This document shows, piece by piece, positions 24,055 through 36,066 of a stretch of 64,000 bases of DNA. The notes beneath the pieces were generated by a model. The model had not been told where the DNA came from, ran no database searches, and saw nothing but the letters and a program-made list of their open reading frames with translations. The stretch covers positions 1,435,185 to 1,499,184 of the forward strand of contig BCKT01000003.1 in the NCBI GenBank assembly GCA_003116875.1, written 5' to 3'. Within the stretch, counting starts at the first letter, position 1. The number at the start of each line of letters is the position of its first letter. The translations under genes were made by a program, and so were the position numbers. Origin of the DNA: Takashimella koratensis. Lineage: Eukaryota; Basidiomycota; Tremellomycetes; Trichosporonales; Tetragoniomycetaceae.

Positions 24055-26843
24055 CTATTTCGCACTCAGCACCTTCTCCAACGCGTCTAGCTTGTCTCTC
24101 ATCGCCTTGATCTCGCCCAGAATCACAGCAGACTCTGTAAGTGCCGTGCTAGTCACATTCACGCGTCAGCATCGGTCCTCTTTCGCTTGCTTGCACTCAA
24201 TCTTCCCGACACGCTGCATCCTTGAGGCCAGGACTCACTTGGGGAACGCCTTGACCAATTCGTCAAACTTGAGTTTAGAAATCTCTCCGCCGTCGTCGTT
24301 CTCACAAGCAGGATCTTCGACTCGCGGGTCACCTTCCTCATCGACCTCTGGCGGCCCGGAAAAGTACTGACGCAGGTAGACGCTCTTACCATGTGCGACG
24401 TAGGCTTCGAACAGCGCGATCAGGGTGAGAGGCACGAAGAAGATGACGGGCATAACCGCTCGGTTGAGGGCAATGTACCACTCGGTCGGGAGGATGAACT
24501 CGAGCGGAGCGATGAGGAAGCCCTCGATCAGGTTGAACGGAGCAGGACTGCAAAAGGTGGTCAGCGGGGATGCCAGACCGTGAACGTCTGAACTCACTAA
24601 ACGAAAGTGTCGGGAGCGCGAACTGGGCGTGAGAGGGGAAACGAGGTCAGTACATTGACTACAAGCCTCAATGAGCAGACTCACTAAGTGACACCGTCTT
24701 CGACGCGAAGAAAGCCAAATACTCGTCTGTCGAGTTCTCCGAGACGTCTGAATAGGCGGATCCGAACAAAGCAATGAGGACATTGACGAGAATAATGGTT
24801 GCCAAAAAGTTCCAGCTGTAATAGATAATCAAGCCGAATGGGTACCCGAATCGCTCTGTCGGGCTACCAAAGTCTGGGGACCTGGGCGGTGGGCATCAGC
24901 TCTGACTCTGAGATCCAGGGCGTTTACAGCTGGAGATTACAAGCTTACCCTAGCAAAGCCTGGATCAAGGCGTTGATCACGATCGTACCGCCGCCACTCT
25001 CTCCGTCTGCTGCATCGAGGGCGTACATCGACTGAGCAAACCCGACTGCCATGATCGCGAGCCTGGGTATCCGATGGTCAGCTCATAATCAATGACTGAG
25101 CGGTTGCTGGTGTACACGTACAAGATGAAGAAGATTGCTGATTCTCGACTGCTCATCAGCACGACTTCAACGACGGATCCTTACAGCATTCTGAAGACGA
25201 TGACCTGGATCACGCCAACGATCTTGAACCCTTCAAAGACGGTGAGCTAGGCGTGTCAGTATGAGATCCACGTCTTGCACGGAGCCCGGGAGCTCCTCAC
25301 CATTCTGATCCAGATGAGAGGTGCGGCACAACTGAGGACTTGGAAGCTTCTGAACTGAAGCAACTGTGCTCCTTCTTCATCGACCGTCCAAAGCCCCGCA
25401 ATACGAAGCGTGAATGCCGAGAGCAGTAGCGCGTCTGTTGCAAAGTTGACAATTGTCCAGAAGCCCTAAGCAAGTTCAGCTCTGAGCCCATTTTAGTCAC
25501 CCACAATAGTAGCCAGCGGCCTGGAAGCAAGCCTGATGGTCTGTCACCTGGGTCAGTGTACTATGCGACATGTGCCTGTGTGTAAGCCTACCTTGACGAC
25601 CTTGACGGCCTCTGAACATGTCAGTGGTGACTTAGCCAGTGCAATACTCACCTTCGAACAAGAACGACAGAGTCATAAAGTACAAAACCCACTCCCACTC
25701 ATCAAACTCGTGTTCCGGGTTGATCGAATCGAGGGGGCTAACTAGTCAGTTCAAAGTACACCCTGGGCTTGCTCATACCTTCGCACAGTAGCAGAGTACA
25801 CTGAACGTCAGCTACATCGCTAGTCTAGTGCTCACCAAATACGAACACGAGCCAAACGCAGATACGGAACAGGCTCTGGTACCGTGGAACAGCCATGCGG
25901 TCACAGTTGAGATGACTCCAAACTGACCGCTCATCACCCGCGTGGTGATAGGGAACGTAGTCGATCTCATCGTCGAGACTATTACGTTGCACCCAGTCTC
26001 CTTTCCACAAAGCATTGACGACGTATTGCGCTTCTGTCGACGAAAGGAAGATCTGCGCTACAGGTCAGCTTCTCCTCGCCTCCTCTGGTTGACAGACATG
26101 GTTGGACTCACGGTGCAATGCTGGTCTATCGCGGATTCAAGTACGCTTGCAGCTGCAGAAATGTCACCGTCGCTATCTCGGTACCTGAACCGGGTACTCA
26201 TGACGTTCTCCAGAGCCTCAGAAGAGAGGTTATGAACGATTCGCCTTGCCAGGACCTCGCAAGCTACAGCGCGGCAGAGGGACTCGTCGTAATCGGCTGG
26301 GTTGGACAGGGAATCGGCCTTGAACATTGCTCGAGCGCGTAACAAGCTAGGTTCACCGTCAGCTACTTCAGAGGACGTTTCTCATACTCCAGCAAGTGAG
26401 GAAGCACCTCGTAACTCCAGCTTACCAGAACGGAACTGCCTGACTGAAATCTCCACCGCATTTTGAAAACGCTTCAATGACTTTGGGAGTGATGATGCTT
26501 GACGTAGCCTCGGATATGCTGGACAATTCGACATCGACAGGTAAAAGCTTGGTGACGAGCGCGCGGATGCGTTTCACGAGCTCTATATATGTTGTTAGTA
26601 TTCGTCGCTGGGTTGAAGATGCAGAGGGCGCTTACTAGTGATGGTCTCCTGTCAAGGTGAGATGGGTCAGTGCGATACACGAAGAGGAGGGAAGAAGAAT
26701 GGGATTGGAGAAAGTACGTACAGGCTCGGGGCTAATTGAGCGGTCGCTGATGATGGACCGCTGGTCCTCGACGGCCTGGTGGAGTCAGTCAGTGAGTGTC
26801 TACGGACAACGTGATCGAGACGACTTGCTAAAGCGTCTCCCAT
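24055..26843 (-). CDS. YVC1: Vacuolar TRP-type cation channel, Yvc1/TRPY family
   Basis: Predicted Ca2+-permeable channel of the vacuole membrane. Eighteen exons were joined in frame (621 aa): 26843..26811, 26775..26722, 26648..26636, 26582..26426, 26346..26112, 26052..25836, 25800..25779, 25737..25652, 25611..25592, 25540..25505, 25465..25301, 25246..25185, 25148..25122, 25062..24949, 24881..24685, 24622..24598, 24547..24239, 24148..24055. Family features: a soluble N-terminus (NPADYDESLCRAVACE, IFLSSTEAQYVVNALWKGD), about six membrane helices starting near residue 224 (FRICVWLVFVFVYSATV), a pore loop region (INALIQALLGSPDFG), S6 (WNFLATIILVNVLIALFGSAY) and a short C-terminus with an acidic stretch (VEDPACENDDGGE) that in TRPY proteins senses Ca2+. 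The first intron (35 nt, GTTGTC donor) and the 36-nt exon 10 are the weakest calls. Confidence 0.85.
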
Positions 26844-27073
26844 TGTTTTGCTTGTTGGTTGGCGACGAACGATGCGATGAAGTCAAGGACCAAGAGTAAC
26901 CCAAAGGGACCAGATGATGAAACTCCGTCCAGACTAACCTGTGGGCCCCCCTGTGTTTCAGGCACGCCCAGCCAGTGACAATCTTCCAAACGTCATCGCC
27001 TATCATCTGGGAGTCGCAAACTGAAGACTTGTGTATCGCATCATCACTCACCCCTCTCACTATCCTCGCCGCT
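26844..27073. promoter_or_regulatory. Divergent promoter YVC1 / GH5
   Basis: 230 bases between the two start codons. No TATA or repeat is seen; it must carry both core promoters. Confidence 0.5.
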
Positions 27074-28872
27074 ATGGGTCTCCTCGACAAGGTGAAAGAC
27101 AAGCTTTCAAAGCCCGGTTCTACATCCTCGGGACCTGACATTTCCCTCCCGCCCCCTCCGACCAGGCTGCCACTAGAACAGTCACTGTACCGCTACCGCA
27201 AACAGTACGGTGTCAACCTTGGGTCCTGGTTCGCGCTCGAGCGGTGGATCACCCCCGGGGTGTTCCAGAATGCCAAGTCGCCCGGTCAGAGCGACTATGA
27301 TGTCGCCCATGGGGCGAATGCGAGGCAGGTCTTGGAGGCACATTGGGATAGTTGGGTCACAGAGGGTGATTGGCAGTGGATCAAGAGCAAAGGGTTTAAC
27401 AGTGTTCGAATTCCTGTGAGTCATGTACCCTGGCCCTCTGTGGGGGGCAAGGACAGTGGTAAGGAAGGATAAACTGACAAGGGCAGATAGGCTACTACCA
27501 CCTGAGCGGGGCGTGTCCCGAGATCCTCATCGGAACAGACTTTGAATCGGTTGCAGAGGTGTACCAGGGAGCGTGGGACCGCATCGTTAAAGCGATCAAG
27601 GATGCCGAGCGTCATGGTCTGGGTGTGCTTGTTGGTACGCCTTCGGTTCGCAACGTCGGTGCTAACTAGTTCCAGACCTGCATGGAGCCGCCGGTGCCCA
27701 AAACACTGACGGCAAGTCTGTTGACTCCAGGTCTGCTTCCTCGTTGGATTCTGACACCCTGTAGCTCACTCTGGCCTCTCCAACGGTAAAGTCAACATGT
27801 GGACGTCTTTCAACCTCGTTTCAACTTCCATTGCGCTACGCTTCCTTGCCTCGTCACTGTCCCCTTATCCTAACGTGGTGGGTCTAGAGCTCCTGAACGA
27901 GCCGCAAAACAACGGCCGCCTACAGGGATGGTACGAGGATACCTTGCGGTCTTGCCGCACGGTCGCGGGTCCCGATTTCCCTCTCTATATCAGCGACGCA
28001 TGGGACACCCAGTGGTATGCCCGCTGGGTCGGAGGGAGGGTGGATAGCGCCGATTTCGTCGTGCTCGACCACCACCTGTACCGGTGTTTCACGGACGCGG
28101 ATCGCGCGCTGAGCGGGGACCAACATGCCCAGCGCCTACGTGGCGAATTCGCCTCGACCCTCAGTGGGCAGAGCGGTGATGCCAAGGGTTGCATAGTCGT
28201 CGGCGAGTGGTCTGCGTCACTGGATAGCAGGTCGTTCCCGCCAGGGGTGAACGATACAGAGAGAGACAGGCACAGGCGGGTCTTTGTTCAAGCTCAGATG
28301 GAAGTGATGGGGAAGTGTACAGCCGGATGGTGGTTCTGGACGTTCAAGAAGGGAGAGGGATGGGACGCTGGTTGGTCTGCCCAAAACGCGGCGCAGGCCG
28401 AGATCTTGCCGCCTTGGGTAGGGAGTAGCCCAATGGCTTGCTCACCGCCTCCGCAAGCTAGAGACCACGCGATGAAGCAGGCCCACGGTGAGTTCTGAGT
28501 CCATGAGTCCTCGACACTAGCTAACCTGAATGCCACACTCTTCTCCTGTGATTTGTTCGTCATCTCAAATCAGATGCTCACGTAGGTTACTGGAGTTCGC
28601 GCGGTGGGACCCCGGACGCATCCGTCTTCCCGCTCGGGTTCCAGCAAGGCTGGGCCGATGCGTTGCTCTTCTTCAGTGCCGATCGCGCGTCCGCGAGCGA
28701 GATGGGGTTTGTGAAGCCGTGGTGTCGACGACGCAGGGACGAGTTTGAGAGCGGGACGGGAACGGGACATACAGAGGGAGCAGGGAAGGGTAGGAAATTG
28801 GGCAAGGCAGCATGGGAGTGGGAACATGGGTTTGAGCAAGGAGTTGAAGCGTGTCGAGCGGCGTGCTTGTGA
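27074..28872 (+). CDS. GH5 family exo-beta-1,3-glucanase, no signal peptide
   Basis: Glycoside hydrolase of the Exg1-like group that cleaves beta-1,3-glucan (substrate inferred from the family). Exons 27074..27415, 27487..27634, 27676..27711, 27765..28487, 28574..28872 give 515 aa. Landmarks: YGVNLGSWFALERWI, FNSVRIPIGYYHL, DLHGAAGAQNTDAHSG, LELLNEPQN with the acid/base Glu near 221, DHHLYRCF, VVGEWSAS with the nucleophile Glu near 323, and WWFWTFKKGEGWDAGWS. The N-terminus MGLLDKVKDKLSKPG is hydrophilic with no secretion signal or membrane anchor, unlike secreted Exg1, so a cytosolic or non-classically exported enzyme is suggested. Intron 3 (27712-27764) has a GC donor (gcaagt), the only one found here. 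The C-terminal extension after 28574 is Lys/Glu-rich. Confidence 0.88.
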
Positions 28873-29033
28873 TCCGCAGGATTATACATACAGAGTTCGT
28901 CATGTCATGTTTGTCGATACAATACACAGATTTCACACCGTCTTCACCCGACTTGGTCCTTCCTTTTCCCTCCAACCCTTTGCCCCGACTCCCCTTCCCC
29001 GCCTGCCCTCCTCACTCCTCTCCTTACCCCCTG
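28873..29033. other. Convergent 3' region
   Basis: Only 161 bases separate the GH5 stop from the stop of the membrane-protein gene; the 3' UTRs are probably overlapping. Confidence 0.5.
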
Positions 29034-29919
29034 TCAGCTCCCGAAGCGCTCGACAAACCTCGTGGCTCCTTCTCTTGCTCCATACTCTTGACTCTCTTCA
29101 TCATCATCTTCTTCTTCATCCCCTTCTGTCGTATTCTCGTCATCTCTCCGACTACGCTGCGACGTTCTTCTTTGGGTATACCTCACCTCACTGCCACTCC
29201 CACCCTGACTTGCTTCACCCATCCCCCTACTGTCGGCGTAGGCCACCTCTTCTCCCGCGTCTCCCTCACCTGTGAGCGGGACCGACTCGTATTGCCGACT
29301 CGTACCGCCCATATGATGTTCCGGCGACCTAGGTACCTCCCATTCACTACTCCACGCTCTCGAATTCGAGCCAACAGCACCTGGTCGTAGTCCTTTCCCG
29401 ATCGAGGCGAACTGCGCCCCTCCTCTCCCTCCACCACCCCCACCACTACTTGATCCTTCCGTCGATATAACGCCTAGGCCTAAGTGGCTGCTTGTTGGAC
29501 CCATCTCCATCTCTTCAGCATAAGGGTCAGAGTACCCGTACGCGTCGGAGAAAGGGTCCGCTTGAGATCGGGCGGATTGACGCCGGCGTCGGATGCGGTT
29601 GTAGATGAAGAAACCGACAAAGAGGGAAGCGAGAGCGAAGAACGCGATGCCCTAAAGGGAAGAACTGGGGTAAGCCAGGTAGAAGTGGGAAGATCATGAC
29701 GGCCAGCGGTGCAAGTGCGTGTTGTCCAAGAGAGAGAGAGAGGAACTCACCACGATGAGTCCAATGAAAGCACCAGACGAGCCGTTACTGCGAGAGTTAG
29801 TGCTAAACATACATCAAACACAGCACCAGTCCTCCCTTCCTCTCTGGGTCTTACATTTCCGGCCCACTCCCGACTCCTCGCCATTGCGTCGCAGTGCTCT
29901 CGGGCGGTGCTGTGCCGTA
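29034..29919 (-). CDS. Single-pass membrane protein with acidic cytoplasmic tail, 5' end unresolved
   Basis: Three exons are well supported: 29919..29855, 29787..29751 and 29651..29034. They encode YGTAPPESTATQW (Ser/Thr/Pro-rich, presumably extracellular), a membrane helix FIGLIVGIAFFALASLFVGF followed by the stop-transfer IYNRIRRRRQ, then a long Gly/Ser/acidic tail ending in SGS-rich, Asp/Glu-rich sequence. The layout (Ser/Thr ectodomain, one helix, basic stop, disordered tail) resembles fungal wall-sensor or Mid2/Axl2-like proteins, but there is no specific motif. Upstream on the minus strand Ser/Thr/Ala-rich frames continue to about 30275, including one from an ATG there (MAIFLWERGGAG) and one with a hydrophobic MHLPLLPSPTICPPLLLAV start; I could not join either cleanly. 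A signal peptide exon is therefore missing from this model. Confidence 0.6.
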
Positions 29920-30728
29920 CTACGAGCGTCAAGGCGTAGGTCAGCTACTGCGTTTTGTACTTCTTCGGTCGTGGAGGGGTTGGCGTGAGACGTACGGAGG
30001 CGACAGCTGTAGGCGAGAGGTGGGGAGGCGGTGAAAGGTGAGAAAGGCGGAAAGAGTCAGCTGTCATGTGATGTGATGGTGCAGACGAGCACAGCTAGCA
30101 GCAAAGGTGGGCAGATGGTTGGCGATGGTAGAAGCGGCAGATGCATGAGGTAGGTCTGGTAGTGAAGACAATGGTGGTGGTGGTGGGGGCGATGGAAGAG
30201 GTGGTCCACATACAGGTCTGAGTGGTGGTGATACCTTGACCTGCACCGCCGCGCTCCCACAAAAAGATGGCCATGGCCCTGTCGCTCGATTTTCGTTTCT
30301 GATTCTAGTCTCTAGTTTCTGGGTTTGTGTTCTGCACTCTGGGCTAAGTTCGGACTGTCCAGGTAGGTGTGATGGTGTGTTGGTCTCGGGCGAGAGGGGG
30401 AGCGGGGGAGCGGGGGAGCGGCGGAGGGAGATCCCGTTGAGTGCGATCGGGTGAGTTGAGGATGGAGGATGGTGAGATGGAGGATGGATGGGTCATTTGG
30501 CTTTTCGGACATGAACATGACGTTTCCCATTCCCAGCGTACGCAGGGTCCTGGGTCTCCTACGTCCCCCAAGGGACCGGCTCAGCGGACGCGACTCACCC
30601 GACGGCGCCCTCCACTCTACCTCAAATCCCGCCCGACGACTCAACTCATCATCCACTCCGACCCCATCGCCCTCTTCTCTTCTTCTCTTCGACCCTTGTA
30701 ACAGACCTCGACCTTCGACTTCATCACC
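29920..30728. promoter_or_regulatory. Divergent region with missing 5' exon(s) of the membrane protein and URC4 promoter
   Basis: About 800 bases between the supported part of the membrane-protein gene and the URC4 start. The left half probably contains that gene's 5' exons. Around 30380-30425 is a G-rich direct repeat (gggggagcg units), and 30462-30495 repeats a ggatggatggtgagatgg-type unit. Confidence 0.4.
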
Positions 30729-33014
30729 ATGACAGTGTCCCCGACGACAGCGTACATCCGATCCCTCCCGGCTGTGAGAGCAAGGTCCCAGCTCGTATTC
30801 GACCTCGCCGTCCAGGGCCGGGCTCATCATTGGGACTGGAACGAGGAGGCCCTGGGTGGGGTCGTTGATTACTGTCTCGCCATCATCGAGGTAAGTGAGC
30901 GAGCGTAATAAAGAAGGGAGTGTATACGAGGGACGGGGTCGGGGTGTGTCGGGGCGTTGTGGAGGGTACCAGGCAGGAAGAGAGACAGAAACATGGCTCG
31001 TAGATGGGGAGTTCGGGGTAAACGAAATGAGGCAGAAGGCAATGATAGTGCTGACGCCTCGGATCAAACAACAGCGTGACTTTGGTACCGACTATGGCAA
31101 GGTGAGTAGAGTCTCACAGTATCAGTTGTTGGTATCATAGTCCAGTCCCGTCGCCTGGAGGGCGATGGTTCCAAGCGACGGTTGTCCACGACATCTGATC
31201 ACTCTTGACGAACTGAACGCTGATACCCTTTCGCATGACCGACTCTATTGTCTACTCATCTAGATCCCACGTACGTCCCATACCCTCAAATCCCTCCCAA
31301 CCTCCTCCCCTTCATCCCCAACTCCTCTTCCTATTCACGATACCTGGCTTACCCCACTCAGCCCACTGCCGTCGAAACCACTTCACGACTCCTTCCTCCA
31401 CTGGCTTACCTTTCGACCGAATCTCTGTCCTCCTCTCGCACCCTTCTTTCCCGACCTCGTCCATCGACCGCGCCGTCTCTCTTATCGACCTCTACATCAT
31501 CTCTGTCCTCCTCGATGCCGGGGCCGGTAACGCGTGGGTTTACACTGAGCCCGCTGGGGAGGGTGCAGCCGGCTGGACAGGAGGTAGGAGCGAGGGACTC
31601 GCAGTGGCAAGTTGGCATATGTTTGTGGATGGTGTGTTCTCCAGCGTCCCTGGTCAGCCACTCCGCGTAGATGGTGAGTCAAAATTTCAAGTTGAAACTA
31701 GACCGTAGCACCCGAGCACAGTGGCCGAAGTGAAGATGGAACACTGATGGTGACTACCCCCTCTATCACCACAGCCCAGGGCCTCAAATCACTCACGCCC
31801 GAGATCCTCGCCAAGCACCTCCAAGTGTCCGAGTCCAACCCGATGGCAGGACTCGAAGGCCGTTGCAACCTCCTCATCCAGCTGGGTTCGGCTCTCGAGG
31901 CAAGGCCCGATATCTGCCGATCAGGCCGACCTGGTGACATGCTCTGTAAGTCGATCTACTCCCCCCTCTTACCCCTATTCCCTGTCCAATGTCATGCCCA
32001 TCTACCTTGATGCCTTTATGCTTTAATCGCCCACTCCTTGTCGCCCTCAAGCCCAGTCCCGATCTAACCACTACCTCCTCACTCGCCAGACTACCTCGAG
32101 CCCAGCCTCTCCACCTCGTCCACGACCTCCACGCCTATCCTCTCACTCTCCCTTCTCTGGTCTACACTCTTCGACCTCCTCTCTCCGATCTGGCCAAGCC
32201 GCACTATCCTCCCTTCGCACCCTACCGAGATCCTCGGCGACGTCTGGCCCTGCCCGGCGCTGGACGAAGCGCTCTCCGCCTCCGGAAAAGAGAGGGAAGA
32301 AGGCGACTCGCTCGTACCCTTCCATAAACTCACACAGTGGCTGTGTTACTCCCTCGTGGAGGGGATCGAGAGCGCCGCGGGGTGGATCGTCGATCGCGGA
32401 GAGGGTCAGACAGGGTTGCCAGAGGTGAGTAGAGTGTTCAGGTCCATGTGACAATGCCTGCCGGGTGTGAAAGCGACACACGGATCGGGATCTGACTTTA
32501 TGTCGCCCAGTATCGTAACGGCGGGTTGCTTGTAGACCACGGACTCATCAAGATCCGACCCTCGAGCTTGCCGGCGGACGCATACCCCAACGGGTTGGAA
32601 AAACCACCCGTCCTCGCTCCGAGTCACCCAGCTGTCGTTGAATGGCGCGCTATCACCGTCATCACCTTGTACGTGGTGTCTACTTTCACCTTCCTCTGGC
32701 TGCATCATTTGATGACTAGACACATACACATACAAGAGACATGCTCACGTTGACAGGGACAAGATCCACCAGGCCATTTGCGCTAAACTTGGGATCGGCG
32801 CAGATGAGCTTTCCCTCGCTCAGGTGCTCGAGGCAGCTACCTGGAAAGGCGGGAGAGAAATCGCGAAAGCCAAGCGAGCCGGCGGAGGTCGTGAGTACAC
32901 CTTGGGCTCTTGATTTTCACAAACAGTTTAGTGCTAACTAGCCTGTCTTCAAACCTTGCTTGATGGTGGTCGTTAGCTCCCGTCGAGATCATCAGCGACG
33001 GTACCGTGTTTTAA
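30729..33014 (+). CDS. URC4: Urc4-like protein (DUF1688), uracil catabolism
   Basis: Member of the fungal/bacterial DUF1688 family; in Lachancea kluyveri URC4 is needed for the URC route of uracil catabolism. Nine exons: 30729..30890, 31075..31101, 31264..31270, 31362..31673, 31775..31945, 32090..32424, 32511..32668, 32757..32890, 32977..33014 (447 aa). Family motifs: AYIRSLPAVRARS, HWDWNEEAL, RDFGTDYGK, IPPHCRRNHF, VLLDAGAGNAWVY, GRSEGLAVASWHMF, GRCNLLIQLGSAL, GLPEYRNGGLLVD, VEWRAITVITL, PPVEIISDGTVF. The third exon is only 7 nt and, with the 27-nt exon before it, encodes the join between GTDYGK and IPPH; without it the frame and the conserved IPPH are lost. The enzyme activity is not established. 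Confidence 0.9.
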
Positions 33015-33360
33015 ACGGATTGATGTTATATAGATTCAACCCTGTTAAGGCAGTCGTTTGCGAAGGCTGTCAAGTTCGGTAACCCCTTTCCGCTGCTCGA
33101 TGTACTGTATATGCATGCAAAGAAAGCAGAAATTTGAGATTGACAATACTGACACAATCGGTTCTTCCTCGAATCTGATGTCTGACTCAGAAAGGTCTTT
33201 TTTTCATTTGAGTGACCGTCATCCGCTTGCCGACTACTCTTTGCTGCTTTGTCTTCTAATCCCACCTATCCTACTTCGCCTGCGCCTTCGCCTCCTTCGT
33301 CGCATTCACTCCTGCTTCTACACCACTGATCGCCCTTACCCCTCCCTCCTTCTTCACCGT
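33015..33360. other. Convergent 3' region
   Basis: 346 bases between the URC4 and CCT1 stop codons. Pyrimidine-rich on the plus strand near 33240-33350. No gene is seen. Confidence 0.5.
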
Positions 33361-36066
33361 TTACATATGGGCATGCGGGTCCTCCTCCCCCTTTTGCTCC
33401 GGGGCGACCGTGATCGAATCATCAATCCTCAACAAACTCGTCGCGGCCTCCAAAGCTGATTTTAAGCTCTTGATCTTAGAGATTGTCGGCTCGAGTACAC
33501 CGCCCGCTCGGTTATCCACGACTTGGCCGTTAAGCAAGTCGAGCCCGTAGAACATGAGACCTCGCTTCGGGTCGCTCGTCGAGCTCGCCTGAGCGGCGTT
33601 ATGGTACGCCCGGAGTTTGGCGACAAGGTCCGTAGAGTCCTTGGCAGCGTTCAAAGCGAGAGTCTTGGGGATCGTCAAGAGTGCGGCGGCAAACTCGGCA
33701 ATCGCAAGTTGTTCACGCGAACCCTAGGAGTGAAAGTCAATATTGAATCAGGTCGAATAATGGAGAAGACAGATGATTGTCCAATTTCGGTCAGAAAACC
33801 ACCAACACCTTTCGCCTTAAACGATCGCTTGAGAAACTCACCAAGGTCGTCGCAAAGTTCTCAAGGTAGATGGAAAGCGCCGTCTCGACCGCTCCACCAC
33901 CAGGGACCACCGACCCACTCTCGAGTGTCCTCTTCACGATACTCAACGCATCATGCAATGCCCTCTCCATCTCATCCAACATGTAATCGTTTGCGCCGCG
34001 CAAGATAATCGAAGAGGACGAGACCGCTTTAGTCCCCTTGACGAGAATGAGCTCGTCGTCGCTGATTCGTTCCTGGACGACCTCGTCTGCGAAACCGAGG
34101 GACGAAGCCTCGAAAGTCTCGTCGCCCTCGAGATTGGCCAGCGAGGAGACGAGGGTAGCACCAGTGGCTCGGGCGATACGACGAAGGTCCTCTTTCCGGC
34201 ACCGACGGACCGCCATCGCACCCGCTTCGACAAACTCTTTGAGGCACAGATCGTCAATCCCCTTGGTGGTGAGGATGACGTTGGCCCCAGTCGCGAGGAT
34301 CTTGCGAACGCGCTCGAGCGTAATCTCGGATTCACTGGGATGACTTAGTATTGATTGAATGAGATCGAATTGGATGATAGGGTGAGGAGGTCACTCACCG
34401 TGCGCGGATGGCCTCGAGCTGCTCCGGGTCGTCGATGGTGATGTGGACACCGAGGTGCATCCTCTGCTTCGCGAGGTTGATGTCGAGGCAGGCAATCTTG
34501 GCATTTTGAATGCGCAGCTTCATCGCTGTAGAGGGGGGAAGGTGTCAGTGGAGTTTGACTGATAAGCGGCAGGCCAGGGGTAGATTAGGGTGGTAGGCCA
34601 ATTAGCTTACCTTGCGAAGCAACAGTGCAGTTGAGTGCATAACCGTTGACCATGAAACTTTCTCGAGCGCTCTTTCCGTGAGCTTTGAGGACGTTGACAG
34701 CTTTGACCGGGTACTTCTTCTCCCCTCGCGGGTTGATTGTCTTGACAGCGAGCATGGCGTCGACAGCAAGGGGCGCGAAAAAGTCGTCGTCACTATCATA
34801 CCGAAGACAAGGCAGCGTCAACGATTGATACGTTAGCAGAATTTAATTGAAGAGAAAGTTCCAAGTAGAGCGTAGATCCCGGCCTGGGTCAAGAGTGGTA
34901 TAAGAGGAAAAGGGGTACCCACGCGGCGAGGATCTTCGAGCTCATGGATGTCTTGGCAACATTGACGAGGCAGTCTCGACCAAGCTTGTCGACTTTGGTC
35001 GAAAGTTGCTCCGCCATGAACCTGCACGCCTCCTTGCACGCCAATCTGAGGAGCGATATTAGCGACGTCCAGAACGGGATGGCAATACACTTGTTCGCAT
35101 CGGAAAGAGCTTCACGATATGGATGTGAGGCGAAAGAAAATTGGGACAAGACTCACCGGTAGCCTGTGATGACGGTAGTTGGGTGGATCTTGTTTCGAAC
35201 CAGCTCGTTGGCCCTCCGCAATAGCTCTGAAGCGAGAAGAACCACTGAAGTCGTCCCGTCGCCGACTTCCTTGTCCTGTTGAGTTGCGAGCGACACGAGG
35301 ATCCGGGCCTGTGGGAAGGAAGAAGGAAGAGAATCAGTAGACTGGATCGGTTGAGGTCTTCTCCTCAAGCAGAGGCGACGTTGTAGTCATGGTGATCGAG
35401 AGCTTCTTTTGGAAAAGAGAAGAATACAGGGACAGGACATACCGCAGGGTGAGTGACTTCGAGCAGGGAGAGGATAGTAGCGCCGTCATTGGTGATCGTC
35501 ACATCACCGACATTATCCACAAGCATCTTGTCGAGTCTAAACGGGGACAACAAATGCAATGATCAATCAGCTTTCTAATCCACGCCTCGCTTGGAAGAAA
35601 GTGAAGAGCAAAATAGCGATGGAAGAGGTCGAAAAGGAGAGAGAACGAGATGGAGTCAAAGCCAAGGCTTACCCGACTGGGCCGAGAGAAGATTTGAGGA
35701 TGTTGGAGACGGTCTGGCACGCGGTGACTGAGTGGATATTAGTAAATGTCCAAAAAAGGAACGGCCAACCCAGCCCAACTAGCCCAACCATAACGGATCA
35801 CTTCACATCCACATGAGATACGAGGGGTTTTAGGGGTCGCTGATGATAGATGCAGAGAGTGGAGAAGAATGAACTTTACTCACCGTTCTGGTCCCGGACC
35901 TCTGCGCCGCTCATCCTCGAGCCGCCGAGAAAGAGACCCTACAAATCGTCAATTTACAAATCACACAATCCATGAAACAGGAGCGACGCGGAAGACGAGA
36001 TCCTGGGTACGAAAGTAATCCAGTACTTACCGCTCGAGGGTCGCGTTGGTACATTGCTGCCGCCAT
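33361..36066 (-). CDS. TCP1: Chaperonin T-complex subunit alpha (CCT1/TCP1)
   Basis: ATP-driven folding chaperonin subunit acting on actin and tubulin in the cytosol. Exons: 36066..36031, 35938..35884, 35727..35673, 35536..35443, 35308..35157, 35045..34923, 34792..34611, 34525..34399, 34334..33842, 33723..33361; 559 aa, the usual size for the alpha subunit. ATP-binding motifs are NDGATIL and GDGTTSVV (about 96-103). Alpha-type features include QDVRDQN-like VRDQN near the start, [64 protein letters not shown] and [11 protein letters not shown]. The start context is a short basic leader [12 protein letters not shown]. The 5' introns are longer (up to about 156 nt) than elsewhere. Confidence 0.95.

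Noticed and set aside
30312..31067. 251-codon minus-strand frame over the URC4 start
   Set aside because: No ATG-supported N-terminus or family resemblance; the plus strand carries conserved URC4 exons across it.
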